Shown here in pieces: positions 38,198-50,420 of a DNA stretch of 64,000 bases. The stretch is from contig OZ024846.1 of NCBI GenBank assembly GCA_964017145.1, forward strand, positions 3,100,001 through 3,164,000. Direction: 5' to 3'. The notes below the pieces were generated by a model that saw nothing but the letters and a program-made list of their open reading frames with translations, was not told where the DNA came from and made no database searches. A program made the position numbers and the translations under genes. Source of the stretch: Agrocybe praecox (lineage: Eukaryota; Basidiomycota; Agaricomycetes; Agaricales; Agrocybaceae). How positions within the stretch are numbered: the first letter of the stretch is position 1; every line of letters starts with the position of its first letter.

Positions 38198-38828
38198 GTT
38201 CGTGGATTGTGGTCTTGCAAGGTCTTAGGTCAAGAATGTGCCATCCAAACTTGCCAGTCACGCTTGTGAGTTCTAGTCATAGATTCAAATTGTCACAGGG
38301 ACAGGTCACGTCCACTGGCAGTACTCACTGTAATTAACAAGCACAATATTATGGTGAGCATTAGTGACTGTTGTAAGGGTCTCAACCCATGTGAAACAAT
38401 GGGAAAGCAAACAAGCGAGGAGTTTGGCCCCGGAAAACTGTGATATTTGTTTAATCTTCCTTTTGCGCTTAGGTATGGTCTTATATACGTGAGGTAAAAG
38501 CAAATATGAAATTAACAACGAGTAGCATAGCAAATTAAAATAATGCAAGACTAGAAAACTTTCAGCTAAGGATTCAGAGATACGGAGAAACAGGTAGGGA
38601 AATGATGTGGGCGCGACGAGCGTCTTTGATGCGTCTCGGAAATGTCCGAATTGATAAACGCGCGTGGATTTATGTCGGAGGGATGAATAAATGGGCGTGA
38701 ATTTATTGTGGATTTATCGACCAAAAGGATGGATCAATGCACGTGGATTTATTTTTCCAGTGAGAGAGTATAGCCTTATTACAAGTCTCCGTTATTCATT
38801 GAAAGGGGACCATGGATAAAAATCAGTA
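38198..38828. other. Intergenic, HNH copy B upstream region
   Basis: No gene is seen. AT-rich, with three related phrases around 'gtggattta' near 38663, 38710 and 38741. Confidence 0.45.
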
Positions 38829-39315
38829 ATGTTTGTTCAGAGTCTTACACTGATATCTATTCACGTCGACTTCGAATACGTGGAGATGCTATACAATGCA
38901 GGTGGAGACATCAACCACCGTAGTAGGTACGTACGGTGCCACCGTGGGACACGAGATTGTCACCGTTTATGGATGTCAAGACACCGAAGCTGTGAGCAAA
39001 GCCACAAAATCCCTCGAGTGGTTCTTAAGTCATGGGGGGAACGTGGACGTAGCCGATGGGGATCGGTTCAGCACACGCGACTTGTGCAAAACCTTAGCAG
39101 GCATAGTACCAACATTGCTTCGAGCGATAGAAGAGGAAGATAAGTGTAGACACTAAAAAGAATCCCTGCGCTCTTTGTGGACGTAATGAGAAGACCTTCG
39201 CTTGTTCCGGGTGCAAGAACGCCCACTACTGCCTTCCTCAAGTTCGCGCTTGTCAGAAATTGGATTGGCCGAGGCACAAGAAGAGTTGCAAGGCCTGTGT
39301 CTGGGTCCCAAAGCA
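38829..39315 (+). pseudogene. Ankyrin-repeat/MYND zinc-finger gene remnant with frame breaks
   Basis: Three blocks of one protein family lie in order but in different frames. The first (about 38865-38925) reads EYVEMLYNAGGDINHRSR, an ankyrin turn. The second (38935-39130) reads GATVGHEIVTVYG and SLEWFLSHGGNVDVADGD, another ankyrin unit. The third (39158-39292) is a full MYND zinc finger: CALCGRNEKTFACSGCKNAH then YCLPQVRACQKLDWPRHKKS, with all Cys/His positions present. The first change of frame coincides with TACGTACG (38928-38935), where one TACG less would keep the frame. The second is a stop (TAA 39154-39156) between ankyrin and MYND parts. Unrecognised micro-introns could explain one break, but both together suggest a pseudogene. 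Confidence 0.6.
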
Positions 39316-42300
39316 GGTTTGTCTCTCCTGAATGCACATTTTTTCTCTATATTCATAATTCCAAGGATGTGCCTATTTCCCTCTTTCCCATCTCACTGTA
39401 AGTTTCAGGTCTCATTTCTGTTACCTTCGTAATGATAACCCTTCTCCAACTTTTATTCAGGTGTACACAACTCTGTTAACATATTATTGTGATTATGATA
39501 ACATATTATCAGCTTCGGCAGGTTTCTCCTTTTCTCGAACGTCTTTTCCCACGTCAAAATACTCTCTTCGACACTCAGGCATGCTTACATCCCATGACGA
39601 TAGTTCTCACTGATGTCTTCTGGAACACATTACCCAATCTATCCATTCGTCATCATGAATTATTCAATCGTCTATCCGTCTATCCGTATTAAATGAAAAT
39701 GGCAAGAGTTCCCCCATGTCAAACCGTCGGCCGTGTGGGATCTGATGTAAACTGCTGTTGTGCCCGGTAAGAAGAGATGCTGACGTCTGTCTCGATATTC
39801 CCAAGGATCCGCTTTGCTTTTGAGTTCTAAACTAACCTTTGCATTTAGTAATTTTTTCTTCACACATATTGAGTTTCTCTTCTCTTTTGAACGCACGAAA
39901 GTCCGCACTGCCGCCGGTAAGTCACGACTCCCGTTCCTCGTCAAGAGCTCCATTAGATGCAAATCTAATCGTTGCTATAACAGACGGCCGCCGTTTGAGT
40001 TCACACAACCACGACATGTATCATCAGACAGGAATACCTTTTCTCTACTTCTTCAACGTCCAGGAAATTAGTTCGGCATCCCTCAATCCCGCTTGATTGA
40101 TCATCCTAGAATCCACTGTTTATGATGTTCTGGTTTGAACTTCGAAGCGTGAAATATGTCAACTGGGTTCATCATTCTTTATCCAGCCCTTTTCTCATCA
40201 GTCTATGCGCTATATTTCGTTGTGAGGACCACCGTAATGACCGTTCCTTGCTAAGTATCTCGGTCCTACGATCACTCGCTTCATGGAGCATGACGACGGT
40301 GATCATAATCAAAAAGAGTTATATGTCATTGCAGAAATAGACTCTTTACTTTACTCCGTGATGGCACTCACCCTCCTCGACGAAGGCACATACACTGTGA
40401 GATCCTCGAACACATAAATATGTCTTCTGGGACATCGCATGTTGGCGAGCTCGGTGCCGAGGAGCAAGGAGATATGGTATATCCATAGAAGAATACATTT
40501 TACCTCAATATATATTCCCGTCTCATGCGGATGACCCAGAGTACTTGTGTAGCACTCAATGGAATTTTCTATATCATTGGCATTTGAAATTTTCATTAAC
40601 CATCAAGTGGTGGCCGCCTGCTCTCTGAAGTTGGCGCGTTTTGCGCTCAACGCGTCGTAGCTAGGTAAAGTAGCACTCTCTCACAGTGGATACCTTTATT
40701 CCGTATAATTGCATACATTAATTATACAAAAGTTTGTTTGCGTTGCATCATGCGAATATCTGGAAAAGGGTTTTGCATCGACAGCACACCACCTGGTGCA
40801 TGATTCTTGTCATTACCGTAGTCCGGAACTGGATTATTACTCTTAAGTAAAGGAAAAAATAGCTCAGATATCGTACGGCAAGCACTCGAAAACCTTTTTA
40901 AGTTCTGAACTCCTTTGGAATTACCTCACAGTTCGTGCTTTAAATGCAGTTTTTTGCCTGTATACAGTACGACCCGGTTATACCCCTGACAGAGCGGACG
41001 TTCTTGCACTCTATCATGCACATACCTCGATCTCAAATGAGTCCCGAAAGGCCGATTAAATGACAATACTTGGTGATGAGAGACTTTCTAATGGATTTAA
41101 TCCAGAGGTGCCCTAGAGATAAAAGTGCGGCGTTTCCCTTGAACTTGAGATCCACCCGTAGCCACGCAGGAATCGGAACATCCCAGTATCCAGATGTCCA
41201 ATTGGTACTATTATCGGACCCGCATTATTACTGGGGAAACATGTACATCACGCTCCGGCGTAGCAAGCAGGGAGCATAGTCAATGATTGTTTCAATGGCC
41301 GCCGCGCGCGAGCAGGTGGTCGAGCATCACCGAGCAATGTGCGACCTGAGATCTGAGACCTGTCAAATGCAAAAATGACTTTTCGTTTGAACTGAGCTTG
41401 AACTGGTTCATCTTGAGCTTGATTAAGGAACCATCGGCCGACTATCAGGAGATGCATATGTCTTTCTCGAGACATGGGAACCATGGGTAACTTATGGTAA
41501 ATATAAACACGAAGGCAATGATGGGCAAGGCACGGCCGCCTTTTAGTGTGGCGCACTATTATTTCCTTAATTGGTATTTTTTCCTCCACGCGGGCCGCGT
41601 CTTTTTCCTGAGGTCATTTGACAAAATATATCAAATACGTAGTGAATATGATTGTCCGCCGTGTGTGTGTGTGCAGAGTATCATATAGACGTATGGGTAA
41701 AACTACATCCATAAAGATCATCTCGGTTTTTTCTCACTATTTAACCAGAGTTCAGTGCTATAAATTGGTAACTCACGGGACACGACTTACACACGGAAAA
41801 ACAAAAAATGGTTTTGCCTATGTTCATTTAACTTACATGAGATGTGAATACGAGTAATATCTACTCTGCCACCCTGATATATAATCTACCATATGTATCG
41901 AAAGCAAACGGCAACGGCTCTCACCAAAAAGAGGTTATTCACAACCCCATACATAGGATCCGAAGCGATGACACGGACGAGCATTGTTAACACCCCGAGT
42001 CACTGCTAATACCGCAAAATTAAGTTATTTCTTCGTGTGGGTAAATGCAGAGAATATTTGGTCGGATATGGAGGCGTTTGGCTGTCATTTAGGTTATCTA
42101 TGTCTCCCAGAGGATTAATGGACTACCAGTGAGTGAAACCTAGAGTTCGGATACAGATGGGCCAGAAATTAGACATTAGATGCTCCAATTTATTAGAAGA
42201 CACACCATAGCTTCTTGGTTGAATCAACTACTTCTGAGATGGAGGGTTTAAATCCTGCACAATGTGCGTTTTAGTCGGCGGCTACTTAAAGGTTCTTTGA

Positions 42301-42763
42301 CAAGTGAGTTAAAATCAGCAACTGGGTAGGTCCTCGCGTATACTTCTGGAAGTTAAAGGCGATAGTACATGTTTATAACAAAGAATTCTTATTCACCAAG
42401 GTGCCTAATCAAAGAACATTGTCCGGCGCTTCTTGGTAAATATGGAAATATGTATGATCTGATGGCCCTCAAGTTGCATATATAAATGATAATATGAGGG
42501 TACTTGTAGGTTCAGTCTTAACCACCCTATTCTTGAATACACCTATGAAAAACCCTTCTCTGGAGCTTCCATTGACATCGCAGCAGCGCCAAGTTGTGCG
42601 GCATGAACGGCATAGTCCAATTATCACGTGATATGGCCATTAGAACTGCGGCATCCTCGGCAACTTGAACAATCGATACAGCTCAAGCTCAAGACTAGAG
42701 ACCTTTCCTTTAACTTTCATTAACATTCTTACCCAGCTCTTGCCGTACCCAAGTTTCAAGAAT
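39316..42763. other. Gene-poor region
   Basis: About 3.4 kb with only short unlinked open frames and no recognised family on either strand. The TIR elements seen at 34-36 kb are not repeated here. Confidence 0.5.
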
Positions 42764-43882
42764 ATGTCAAAACATATACTACCACATGCCCTTCGCGTCC
42801 CTGCCATTGAGAAACTCAAGGGCAAAAGGGTCGTTCTTGCTTCGAACAGTCCAAGAAGGCAGGAAATTCTTCGCACTTTCGTGCGTCCTGATTACAGAGC
42901 TTGCTGATCAATGACTTACTGGGTGCTTCTATCTTGCCATTAAAACAACTGGACCACGAAATGATAGGGTTTAGCGCCAGATATTGTGCCCTCTACGTTT
43001 GAGGAAGATTTGGACATTCGCGATTTCCCTGAACCCCATGAATACCCTGTGGCGACTGCGACGCAAAAAGCTGTGGAAGTGTATGAAAGATTAGTGGTAG
43101 GTCAAAAAAAATTATAATGAGTTTTTGTGCTTGAACTAAGAAAATATTACTTCAGCAAGATGAACCTGATAACGCTCCTGATCTCGTTATTGCTGGTTGG
43201 CGACAAGTCATATCTTCCTTTGTTCCATCTGACCTCCCCTGGATTTCCTAGCCGATACAGTGGTCCTAACCCATGCGCAACCAGTTACTTCCGACACTTC
43301 GTACTCATTACTTCCTGATACCAACCAGGAACTGCTTGAAAAGCCGTCTTCTAAAGAGGACAATCTTCGTATGTTAATGGACCTTAATGGAAATGTATGC
43401 GAAGTCGTTACGGGTGTCGTCGTTGGTGAGTAAGATATTCATTCGTACCTACAAATCATGCTAAACTTTCAATTATCTTGCTCAGTATACCCCGTCCTGC
43501 AATCTCCAGGATATATGATCAAGTTCGTGACTCTTTTATTGTGTATTAGGGGTATGCCACATATTGACGTTAATATCCTATTACAGGTCAATTGACGAAC
43601 GATCCCTTGTATACTTTGCTGATAATCCGAAACACATTGTAGATGCATACGTGGAAAGCGGAGAAGGTATCAACCGTGCAGGAGGCTTTGCTATCCAGGT
43701 GAATAATTTTCCTCATCATCGATTGTTCGCATCAGATGCCATTTATATGATAGGGTCTTGGTGGTATCTTGATTCGAAAAGTCGAAGGAGACTACAACAA
43801 CGTTGTTGGATTTCCTGCTGCATCTTTCTTCAAACTGCTCGATCTTTTGATGGATGAGGATCCGGATTTTCTGGACATCTAA
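42764..43882 (+). CDS. Maf-like nucleotide pyrophosphatase (dTTP/UTP pyrophosphatase family)
   Basis: House-cleaning NTP pyrophosphatase that removes modified nucleotides; eukaryotic members are homologous to bacterial Maf/YhdE. Exon 1 (42764-42880) encodes the start to RVVLASNSPRRQEILRTF, containing the family signature SxSPRR. After an intron follow GLAPDIVPSTFEEDLD; a junction then restores LVIAADTVV, the AADT motif. Further on are MLMDLNGNVCEVVTGVVV, ERSLVYFADNPKHIVDAYVE and SGEGINRAGGFAIQ joined to GLGGILIRKVEGDYNNVVGF, ending DLLMDEDPDFLDI. All the acidic and basic positions expected for catalysis are present. Seven short exons; no defects seen. Confidence 0.93.
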
Positions 43883-44327
43883 CGAGTGTGTTTGCATACC
43901 ACTCGTATCGTCGGTCCACCTTTAAAACCTCTTATTATACCATGTCCTTCCAGTGATTACGAACCTGCAATATCACGTTAACTAAAACATAAGTCTGAGG
44001 TGGAGCTTCCCTGTCGCATTGGTTCTGTATTGAATATTTACTGAATCCTGAAACTGAAGGCCTGAACCACCTTTACGATGTTATATTACGTAAATTAAAC
44101 GCGTAATGGGCTGGAGGCACGCGTCGCGTCTACGCTTTTCTCTCTCACCAACCACTTCCTGACTTTGCTTACTATCGCTGTTCTTGTTATCAACGTCCTG
44201 CTTCTTTCGGTAAAACTGACTGGGCAGCTAACGACCTTACGCTGCAAGTCGGCACAGCCCTTGAACATACCGTCAGACTGCGCTTAAATGTGCATAGTAT
44301 CGTAACAATACGAAGTTGAAGTTCGAG
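43883..44327. other. Maf/Hus1 intergenic
   Basis: 445 bases between two plus-strand genes; holds the Maf 3' region and the Hus1 promoter. No motif stands out. Confidence 0.5.
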
Positions 44328-45533
44328 ATGCGATTCCGCGCCTCAATTATAAACGTCCAGACGTTTTTCCGTCAGTAAGCCTCCAGACTCCACTTGGTCA
44401 AACGATTTCTAATTAATTATGCTGTCTTCTTCCAGGAGTCGTGCAAGCTATAGAGAAATTGCAGAAGAAATGCTTCGTAAAATTCAGCGAGACTTACATG
44501 GAGATCATCTGTAACAATGATACGAATGAAGGAGGGATGCAAGTATGGTCGTAAGTAGGGATTCCTTCTTTGAAATTCCAGACGATACTGAATGAAATTC
44601 TTGGGGCATAGGAAGATCAAAGTCGAATCTTTTTTCGACAACTATCGCATACAATCAAACGCGAACAACGAAATAACGATGTCCCTCTCCACTGAGGCTC
44701 TTCTCGCAGCCTTGAGATCTGCATCTGCATCGACCACATCGTCGTCGACCTTTGATGCTGAGGAAGTAGTCATGAAACTTGCCAAGAAGGACGAACATGC
44801 TTTGCTTTCATTCGAAATTCCTGGTCAGACGCGGAATGGACAGAGAGTTCGTGTAGTGCACGACGTAAAAATTGAGGTGATGAAACCAGCGGACTCGGAC
44901 AAATTGAAGGAACCGCTGTGTCCCAAGGCTGACGTATGTATCAATCCTGTTACACGTCTCAAATTTATTAAACACATTTTTATTCTTATTTCATCTAGTT
45001 AATGATACTGCTGCCCCCGCTGGAGAAACTGCGCACTATAGTTGACCGACTGCGTCAGATGGCGGGCACTATGGCGGTAATAGCAAATAACAACAAGAAA
45101 CTTAGTTTTGAAATTAGGACTGATAGTGTCAACATAAAGACGGAATGGATTAATTGCGCGAACATTGACCCAGCGGGTGGGTCTACACCGATAATCATCC
45201 CTTTTTTATGCTCAGACATGCCTCCTAGTGGACGACCTCGAGAACCTAGATGAAGACGAAGCGCCCGTCGATCAAGAAAAGATGTTCTCTGTATTCATCT
45301 CTACCAAGAGCTTCCTCAAATTTCTGAGTAGTCATATAGTATCAACAACGACTATTGCATGTACGTGCCAGCGTTCTCGAAATCCGACTCATAGTTGAGA
45401 ATGACTTCTTTTCGCAACAGCTGTTTGCCATCGACATTGTGTCATTCTCTACGTCTACATCGGAGACGTGGCAGAAGCAGGAGGCGTCCTGACTTTTTAC
45501 ATCCCTGCCATACTTGACGATGAAGACAGATGA
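44328..45533 (+). CDS. HUS1: Checkpoint clamp subunit Hus1 (9-1-1 complex)
   Basis: PCNA-like subunit of the Rad9-Hus1-Rad1 DNA-damage clamp in the nucleus. Exon 1 (44328-44370) starts MRFRASIINVQTFF; after an intron comes VVQAIEKLQKKCFVKFSETY, the first clamp strand region. Exon 3 carries FFDNYRIQSNANNEITMSLS, ALLAALRSA and the interdomain segment. Exon 4 has LMILLPPLEKLRTIVDRLRQ and MAVIANNNKKLSFEIRTDSV, the second clamp domain. Later exons read MFSVFISTKSFLKFLSSHIV and, across the last intron (donor near 45360, acceptor near 45420), VCHRHCVILYVYI then GGVLTFYIPAIL, the conserved end; stop 45531-45533. The intron near 45180 has two possible acceptors; the later one (giving AVDDLENLDEDE) keeps the frame. 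Confidence 0.9.
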
Positions 45534-46706
45534 CATGTCCCAATACCATGCAATCATGATAACAAACGAAGAATTTATGCTGCCAAAAATGACGCCTTTG
45601 AAATATTCTCAGCTTGACACAACTGCTGACTGGACTGTAGCCGGTCGATGAGGTTAACAGGCACTCCAAGGTTCTTATGTTTATCCTCGCCTATGATGTT
45701 TATGCGGGCTACTCTCATGATGCTACCCACCACTTCTTCACTGAAATTAACCTCGGAGGATAGTCTGGAAAGCCTTTTGTTTCTCGACCCGATAAGAGGG
45801 CCAGGATATTATTATGCACATTGTTGTTGTTAATGTATGTATGTATGTACTCCTCTGACTTCGAAGCTCGTAGCAATACGATCATATCGTAGAAGATATA
45901 GATTTGTGCTGGCCAAATTCCTTTCGAATTAGTACACCAGTTCAGCCGGTTCGAAGTTCGTTGTGGATTGGATCGGTCCATGAACAGTATGTTACGCAAA
46001 CAAGACAACCATCTTGCTCGTTTGCGAATATGCCAAAAAGAATTATCTTGAAAGGGTGGAAGGAACTATGCAATTTTTGTTCGACTTGGGTCATAAGGCC
46101 AAGGACTTGCGGAGCGAAGAAAAACATTCTGAAGTACAAACCAGGAATATCATCCACACCCTTGTGCAAAGAACAGGCTGTCGCTCCGGTTAAACCATAC
46201 ATACTATATACGAAAGGTAGTTTGTGCTGAAGGAGCTACATTTCTACTTGAAACGAAAGAAAACAATCGCATATTCGGCTTTATTCCAACTCCAGTAGCA
46301 TCCGATAGGTTATCCCACACTGCTGGGCACTGCGCCCGCTTATAACCTTCCAGAAAAATGTCGGTGATGCGGTATCCAAATGTCGGTAGGAGTGCTCACT
46401 GGCCAAGATGGTTTGCATTCAGTCCCCCCTGTTCGGAGGTACAGGAGACGAAATATCGTCGTCGAAAGCGATTTCTGATTTTGCCGGCGGCAGATTTTAA
46501 AAAAGTCACATGAGGTCGTTGGGTCGGGAGTCCAGGAAAGAGATAACAATGTGTTGCTTCCCGACGTTCTGTTTAACCCAAATTGACAAGATGCAGAAAG
46601 GTAGCGAAGGCTTGTATCGAGAGAAACCCCATAGAGACCTGCAGTCAGCCCATGATTGGATCCCCAAGGTTTCAATACAAATACAATGACATTGTACGCA
46701 CTAATT
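45534..46706. other. Unassigned, possible degraded minus-strand coding sequence
   Basis: Minus-strand frames at 46675-46340 and 46202-45942, with a linking stretch reading IFLEGYKRAQCPAVWDNLSD, look partly protein-like but could not be assembled or recognised. A degraded gene is possible. Confidence 0.25.
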
Positions 46707-47293
46707 AAAATTTCATATTTCTGTCTGGATCACCAGTCCCTTTGCGGGACAAGGTGTTTGGACCATTCCCTGGCTGAATCCGAACATAAAGAGTAGGTCC
46801 TCTAGATGTACCCTGCCCACGCCCGGCTGAGGGTACTCTTGGATTTGCGACTTCATTTCTGGCCGGATGTCTATTTGTATACGAAGCAGAGGCAGCCTCA
46901 AGCGCCACATCTATATATTTTTGAGGGTGCGGTCCGGCTCTTTCTTTCAATTTTGCTGGCTATCCAATTATGCACAAGTCAGTATTGTGTACCACATGAA
47001 AGGAAAGAAATAGTGCGCACCGGATTTGGAGCTGGCCACCTTTGGTTTGTTCTCTCTGTTTCATTCCTAACAGGAGATTTTTCGCTCAGGATACGGTCCA
47101 CCGCCGACATGAGAGACCGAGCAGAGGGTAAAGTAATTGGGGGATGATGTCCAGGGTTATTAAATAATTCTGGGGTGGATATTTGCGGCAAGTGAATGGT
47201 TTCTTTGGGATCCGGATGTGAATATTGCGATGGTTGGTACTTGCTATCTGGTATTGAACCTCTTGACGACACAAAGTACGAATTCATTTGCAC
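46707..47293 (-). CDS. Hypothetical protein, two exons
   Basis: A two-exon model on the minus strand: exon 1 from ATG 47290 (MQMNSYFVSSRGSIPD) to about 47023, then a short intron (GTGCGC to TAG) and exon 2 starting AKLKERAGPHPQKYIDVALE, ending at 46707. The product is about 160 residues, Pro/Ser/Arg/Asn-rich, with no membrane segment or known motif. I do not recognise it. Exon 2 alone (YVRIQPGNGPNTLSRKGTGD) keeps a balanced composition. It may be a lineage-specific disordered protein. Confidence 0.4.
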
Positions 47294-47828
47294 TGGAATA
47301 AGAAGGCAGTTTCAGAGTTTAGTACATGGGAAAGGCGATACGAGGACGCAAAGAGTAGTAAAGATCAGGATGTCCTTTCATTTATAACTTGCGAGACACG
47401 AGGAAGATTACGTTGCGCTGTTCTTATCAATCAATCGTCCTGAAGGCAAGTAAAGACATAGACCTTTTAAGGAGGAGCAACTCCTTCATCTGCGCGTCAC
47501 GATTAATTAATTGGTTATTGAGGCAAAGGATTGGGAGAGATGATGCCAGGGTATACAGGCCGGATTGACATGTTAATATCCGGATACCGGACTAATTGCT
47601 GGCGAGACTAATAGTAGTCATAAGTTGCATGTCCCACCCGGAATGAGAAACGGAGGTAAGTGTGTTACATGCTCTAATGAATAACAGGATTATGCTGGGA
47701 TCGTGCATATTAATGAGACATCATATTCTACGGAAGGTAGGTGAGTAAACGGCCTATCTTTCAACGAACGTGCAGAAGCATACAGACCTAACCTCCAGAA
47801 CAAAGACCCTCCTTGACCATCCCATCTT
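47294..47828. other. Intergenic, convergent side of uL30m
   Basis: 535 bases with no supported gene; holds the uL30m 3' end on the right. Confidence 0.5.
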
Positions 47829-48344
47829 CTATACATTTATAAACTTCCCCCTTCTGGTATCGACGATCTTGTAACCCCTTGGCGCCTTCCGTGCTTGCCT
47901 TTGCTGCTGTTTCGTCATAACCATATGTGTCGGCACATTGTCCACCTCCAACAGCTCCTTCAGTCGCAGGATCTTGCCAGCAACCTCGGGTGAATGGGGG
48001 AAGTAGACTGTTTGGAATCTTCTGTGGATACCGAGGGCTTTAAGAGTTCCCTTGATTTTGTCGCCTAAAGAAATGGCTGATCGGCGGAGAGTTATTTTAA
48101 AGTGTGTTGCTGGAGGATTTTGAATGAACTCTACAGAGGAGTTTTGAGAGTGTTCTGATTCGGATAAAAGCTTAATGTTTTCTGTCGTCGATGAACTCGA
48201 GCTGATAGCAGTTGATGGTCCTGCTTGAGCGCCAGTGGTAATGGTTCGGGCGACATTGAATCGCGAGACTGCTCCGACTCTGAAAGACGCGTGCATTAAA
48301 GAGCGGCAAGGCAAAATAGTCGCCATTTCAAAGCTAGTTCGCAT
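47829..48344 (-). CDS. Mitochondrial large-subunit ribosomal protein uL30m, 171 aa
   Basis: Single-exon gene for the mitochondrial counterpart of bacterial L30 (yeast Mrpl33). The conserved part (about residues 78-150) has THFKITLRRSAISLGDKIKG, LGIHRRFQTVYFPHSPEVAG and LRLKELLEVDNV, the small ferredoxin-like L30 fold. The first 45 residues are rich in Arg, Ser, Ala and Thr with few acidic residues (SRFNVARTITTGAQ), which fits a mitochondrial targeting peptide. A second Met at residue 7 (ATG 48326) could also start translation. The Lys/Arg-rich end (RQARKAPRGYKIVDTRRGKF) is a fungal extension likely to touch rRNA. The plus-strand frame overlapping it is a shadow. Confidence 0.9.
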   Translation of the reverse strand: MRTSFEMATILPCRSLMHASFRVGAVSRFNVARTITTGAQAGPSTAISSSSSTTENIKLLSESEHSQNSSVEFIQNPPATHFKITLRRSAISLGDKIKGTLKALGIHRRFQTVYFPHSPEVAGKILRLKELLEVDNVPTHMVMTKQQQRQARKAPRGYKIVDTRRGKFINV

Positions 48345-50420
48345 TTATCAGTCTTCTAAGAAACCAATGTCAAAAGATGAGGCCAAAATTTACTCACAGA
48401 AAGCTGGCGTTAAGAATAAGTTAAAGAAATGGTACGGAACAGTGAGTGTGACGGCCAAGTTGGTTTGTTCATGTTATTTATAAGGCTCGTTGGCTTCCCG
48501 GCTCATGTACATCATTGAACCTTAGTGACTTGGTTCTTTCTTGATTCTTTCTTTCGCTCTGTCGATATCGCCATAAACCATAACATGTACATTCCAGTGA
48601 ATCAAACCCTGTATTAATTTCTGGTGCTTTTTTGTCCCTGAAGGATTTGTTTGAACACATTGGAATTTGAACAGGACCTTATCATCAGGCCACATCAGGC
48701 ATGACTCCGACGTTCAACAGCTTCGATCGCGAATGTGTGGATTACAAAATCCATGCTTTACCAAAGCCATTTATGGCCTTAGTTTCTAATTATTCAGCCC
48801 TTCAACTACCAGTAACGAACATTCGGAGCTTCAGGTACGCAAGTTCCGTCAGTCCAATGAAAAGTATCGTCAGAGATAATTGTTTCCAGATACACAAGTA
48901 ACAAATATAAACGCTCTGGCCTGGTCTTTTCGGGCTCTTGTCAAGAGTGTTTTATATCTTGACCCCTTGTCATGTATGGAGACTTCACAATCCCCTCATT
49001 TCAGTACATATTTGAAACGACAGGGCAAATTTACTTACGAGGTTATGAGGGAATACTTTTCCCAGGAGAATTTTCGCTTGCGGTAGCTTTTTATCGCTCG
49101 TTATAAGTCTGTTGACGGAATGGTGCAAGGTCTTGTCGTCTAAGCCTACCCTATTTCTTCTTCGGAAGAAAGATTCGTGTGTTATTTCTTGACCTGAATT
49201 GGTTGCCTGTACCAATGTTATCGTGAGTAAAGTTCTCGCCTTAAATGTGCACGGAGTTCTTATTTCTGAAAGACAGAAGATATCGACCTTGTGGGCGTCC
49301 TGTGTCATTGTCAAGGATCAGGAACCTCTCTTTCCCACATGGTTACAAACGAAGTCGGTTGCATGCCCGAACGTCAGAATAATCAAGTCGTTCTCAGCGA
49401 ACCGTGCTAAACCTTCCCGATAGGTTCTCGGCTCGGGTTCGCCTTTTCTTTATTTTGATCGAACTGCGATGGGTCAGGAGAACAGTTGTTCTCCATAAGC
49501 TCTGACAGGAGATGGCACATTCTTATCTTCGAACCAACATAACGTTCCCATGTCTCGGACACCCAAGTTTTAGAGACTACTTTCGTTTCCTGATCGATGT
49601 CTACAATCCAGCAATATAGTGTCAGGCCTAACTCATTTACCCTTCTTCCAAAAGTTCAGACATAATGCGGTAAACATCACATAATTGACCTCGTGCTTTC
49701 CCCCACATTCTCGACTTGCAAGTTTCCGAGGATTTAAATGATGTTTACATGTGTCATTGTCAAGAGGTGTGGACGACGATGACAGTTCTGGACCTTTCCT
49801 TTCTTCGTCTGCGTTAAAGGGATTCTCGTTTATCGTGGAACATGCTCTCAGGGTTCAAACCGCTTCTGACTTCTTCGACGTATCCAAGTAGGTTTGCCCG
49901 TTCTTTTGTCATGAACATCTGTTAGACTTTTGTCATTTGAAGATCTGTTCCTTATCTACTGCGTAATATCTTTCTCTCTTATGATAATTAACGTTGGTTT
50001 TTACTCTAATCGAATAAGAATCTCTGCCAGAATATCACCGTCTGCAGTTGTTGACGGAAATATCACACGGCTTGAATGTTGTTGACTTGATGTTCAGCAC
50101 GAAGTGATTTCGTACAGGCGGTATTTCCTCTTTTGGGTACTGTCTCTTCGTCCTCTTCCACCACGCAAAATGGAGTCCTTGCGTTTGTAAAGGCGTATAT
50201 TTTGAAGAAAATGTCCACTATATATCCTTCACATTCAAAGAGAGCCACTTTGCATCCAATTTACTGGCATTTGTGGTGTAAATTGAAGGTTGTCTCAAAT
50301 CGTTGATTGTTCGTTCTTGTTCTCGGTCGGTCATCGCACACAGTCAGTTCAAGGAGCCAAACTAAACATATAAACACTCACAGTTGACCTATAGAACATT
50401 TGGTACCCATATCCATAGAG
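48345..50420. other. Intergenic, no supported gene
   Basis: About 2 kb with only short frames on either strand. The right end should hold the arrestin promoter; the first in-frame ATG at 50400 may lie in its 5' UTR. Confidence 0.5.

Noticed and set aside
26493..45533. Ku70 and Hus1 as a DNA-repair gene cluster
   Set aside because: They are 15 kb apart with a glutaredoxin, transposons, HNH copies and Maf between; no shared regulation can be seen, so chance proximity is the simpler view.
48235..48483. 82-codon plus-strand frame overlapping uL30m
   Set aside because: It begins inside the uL30m coding region on the opposite strand and has no family match; the ribosomal protein is certain.
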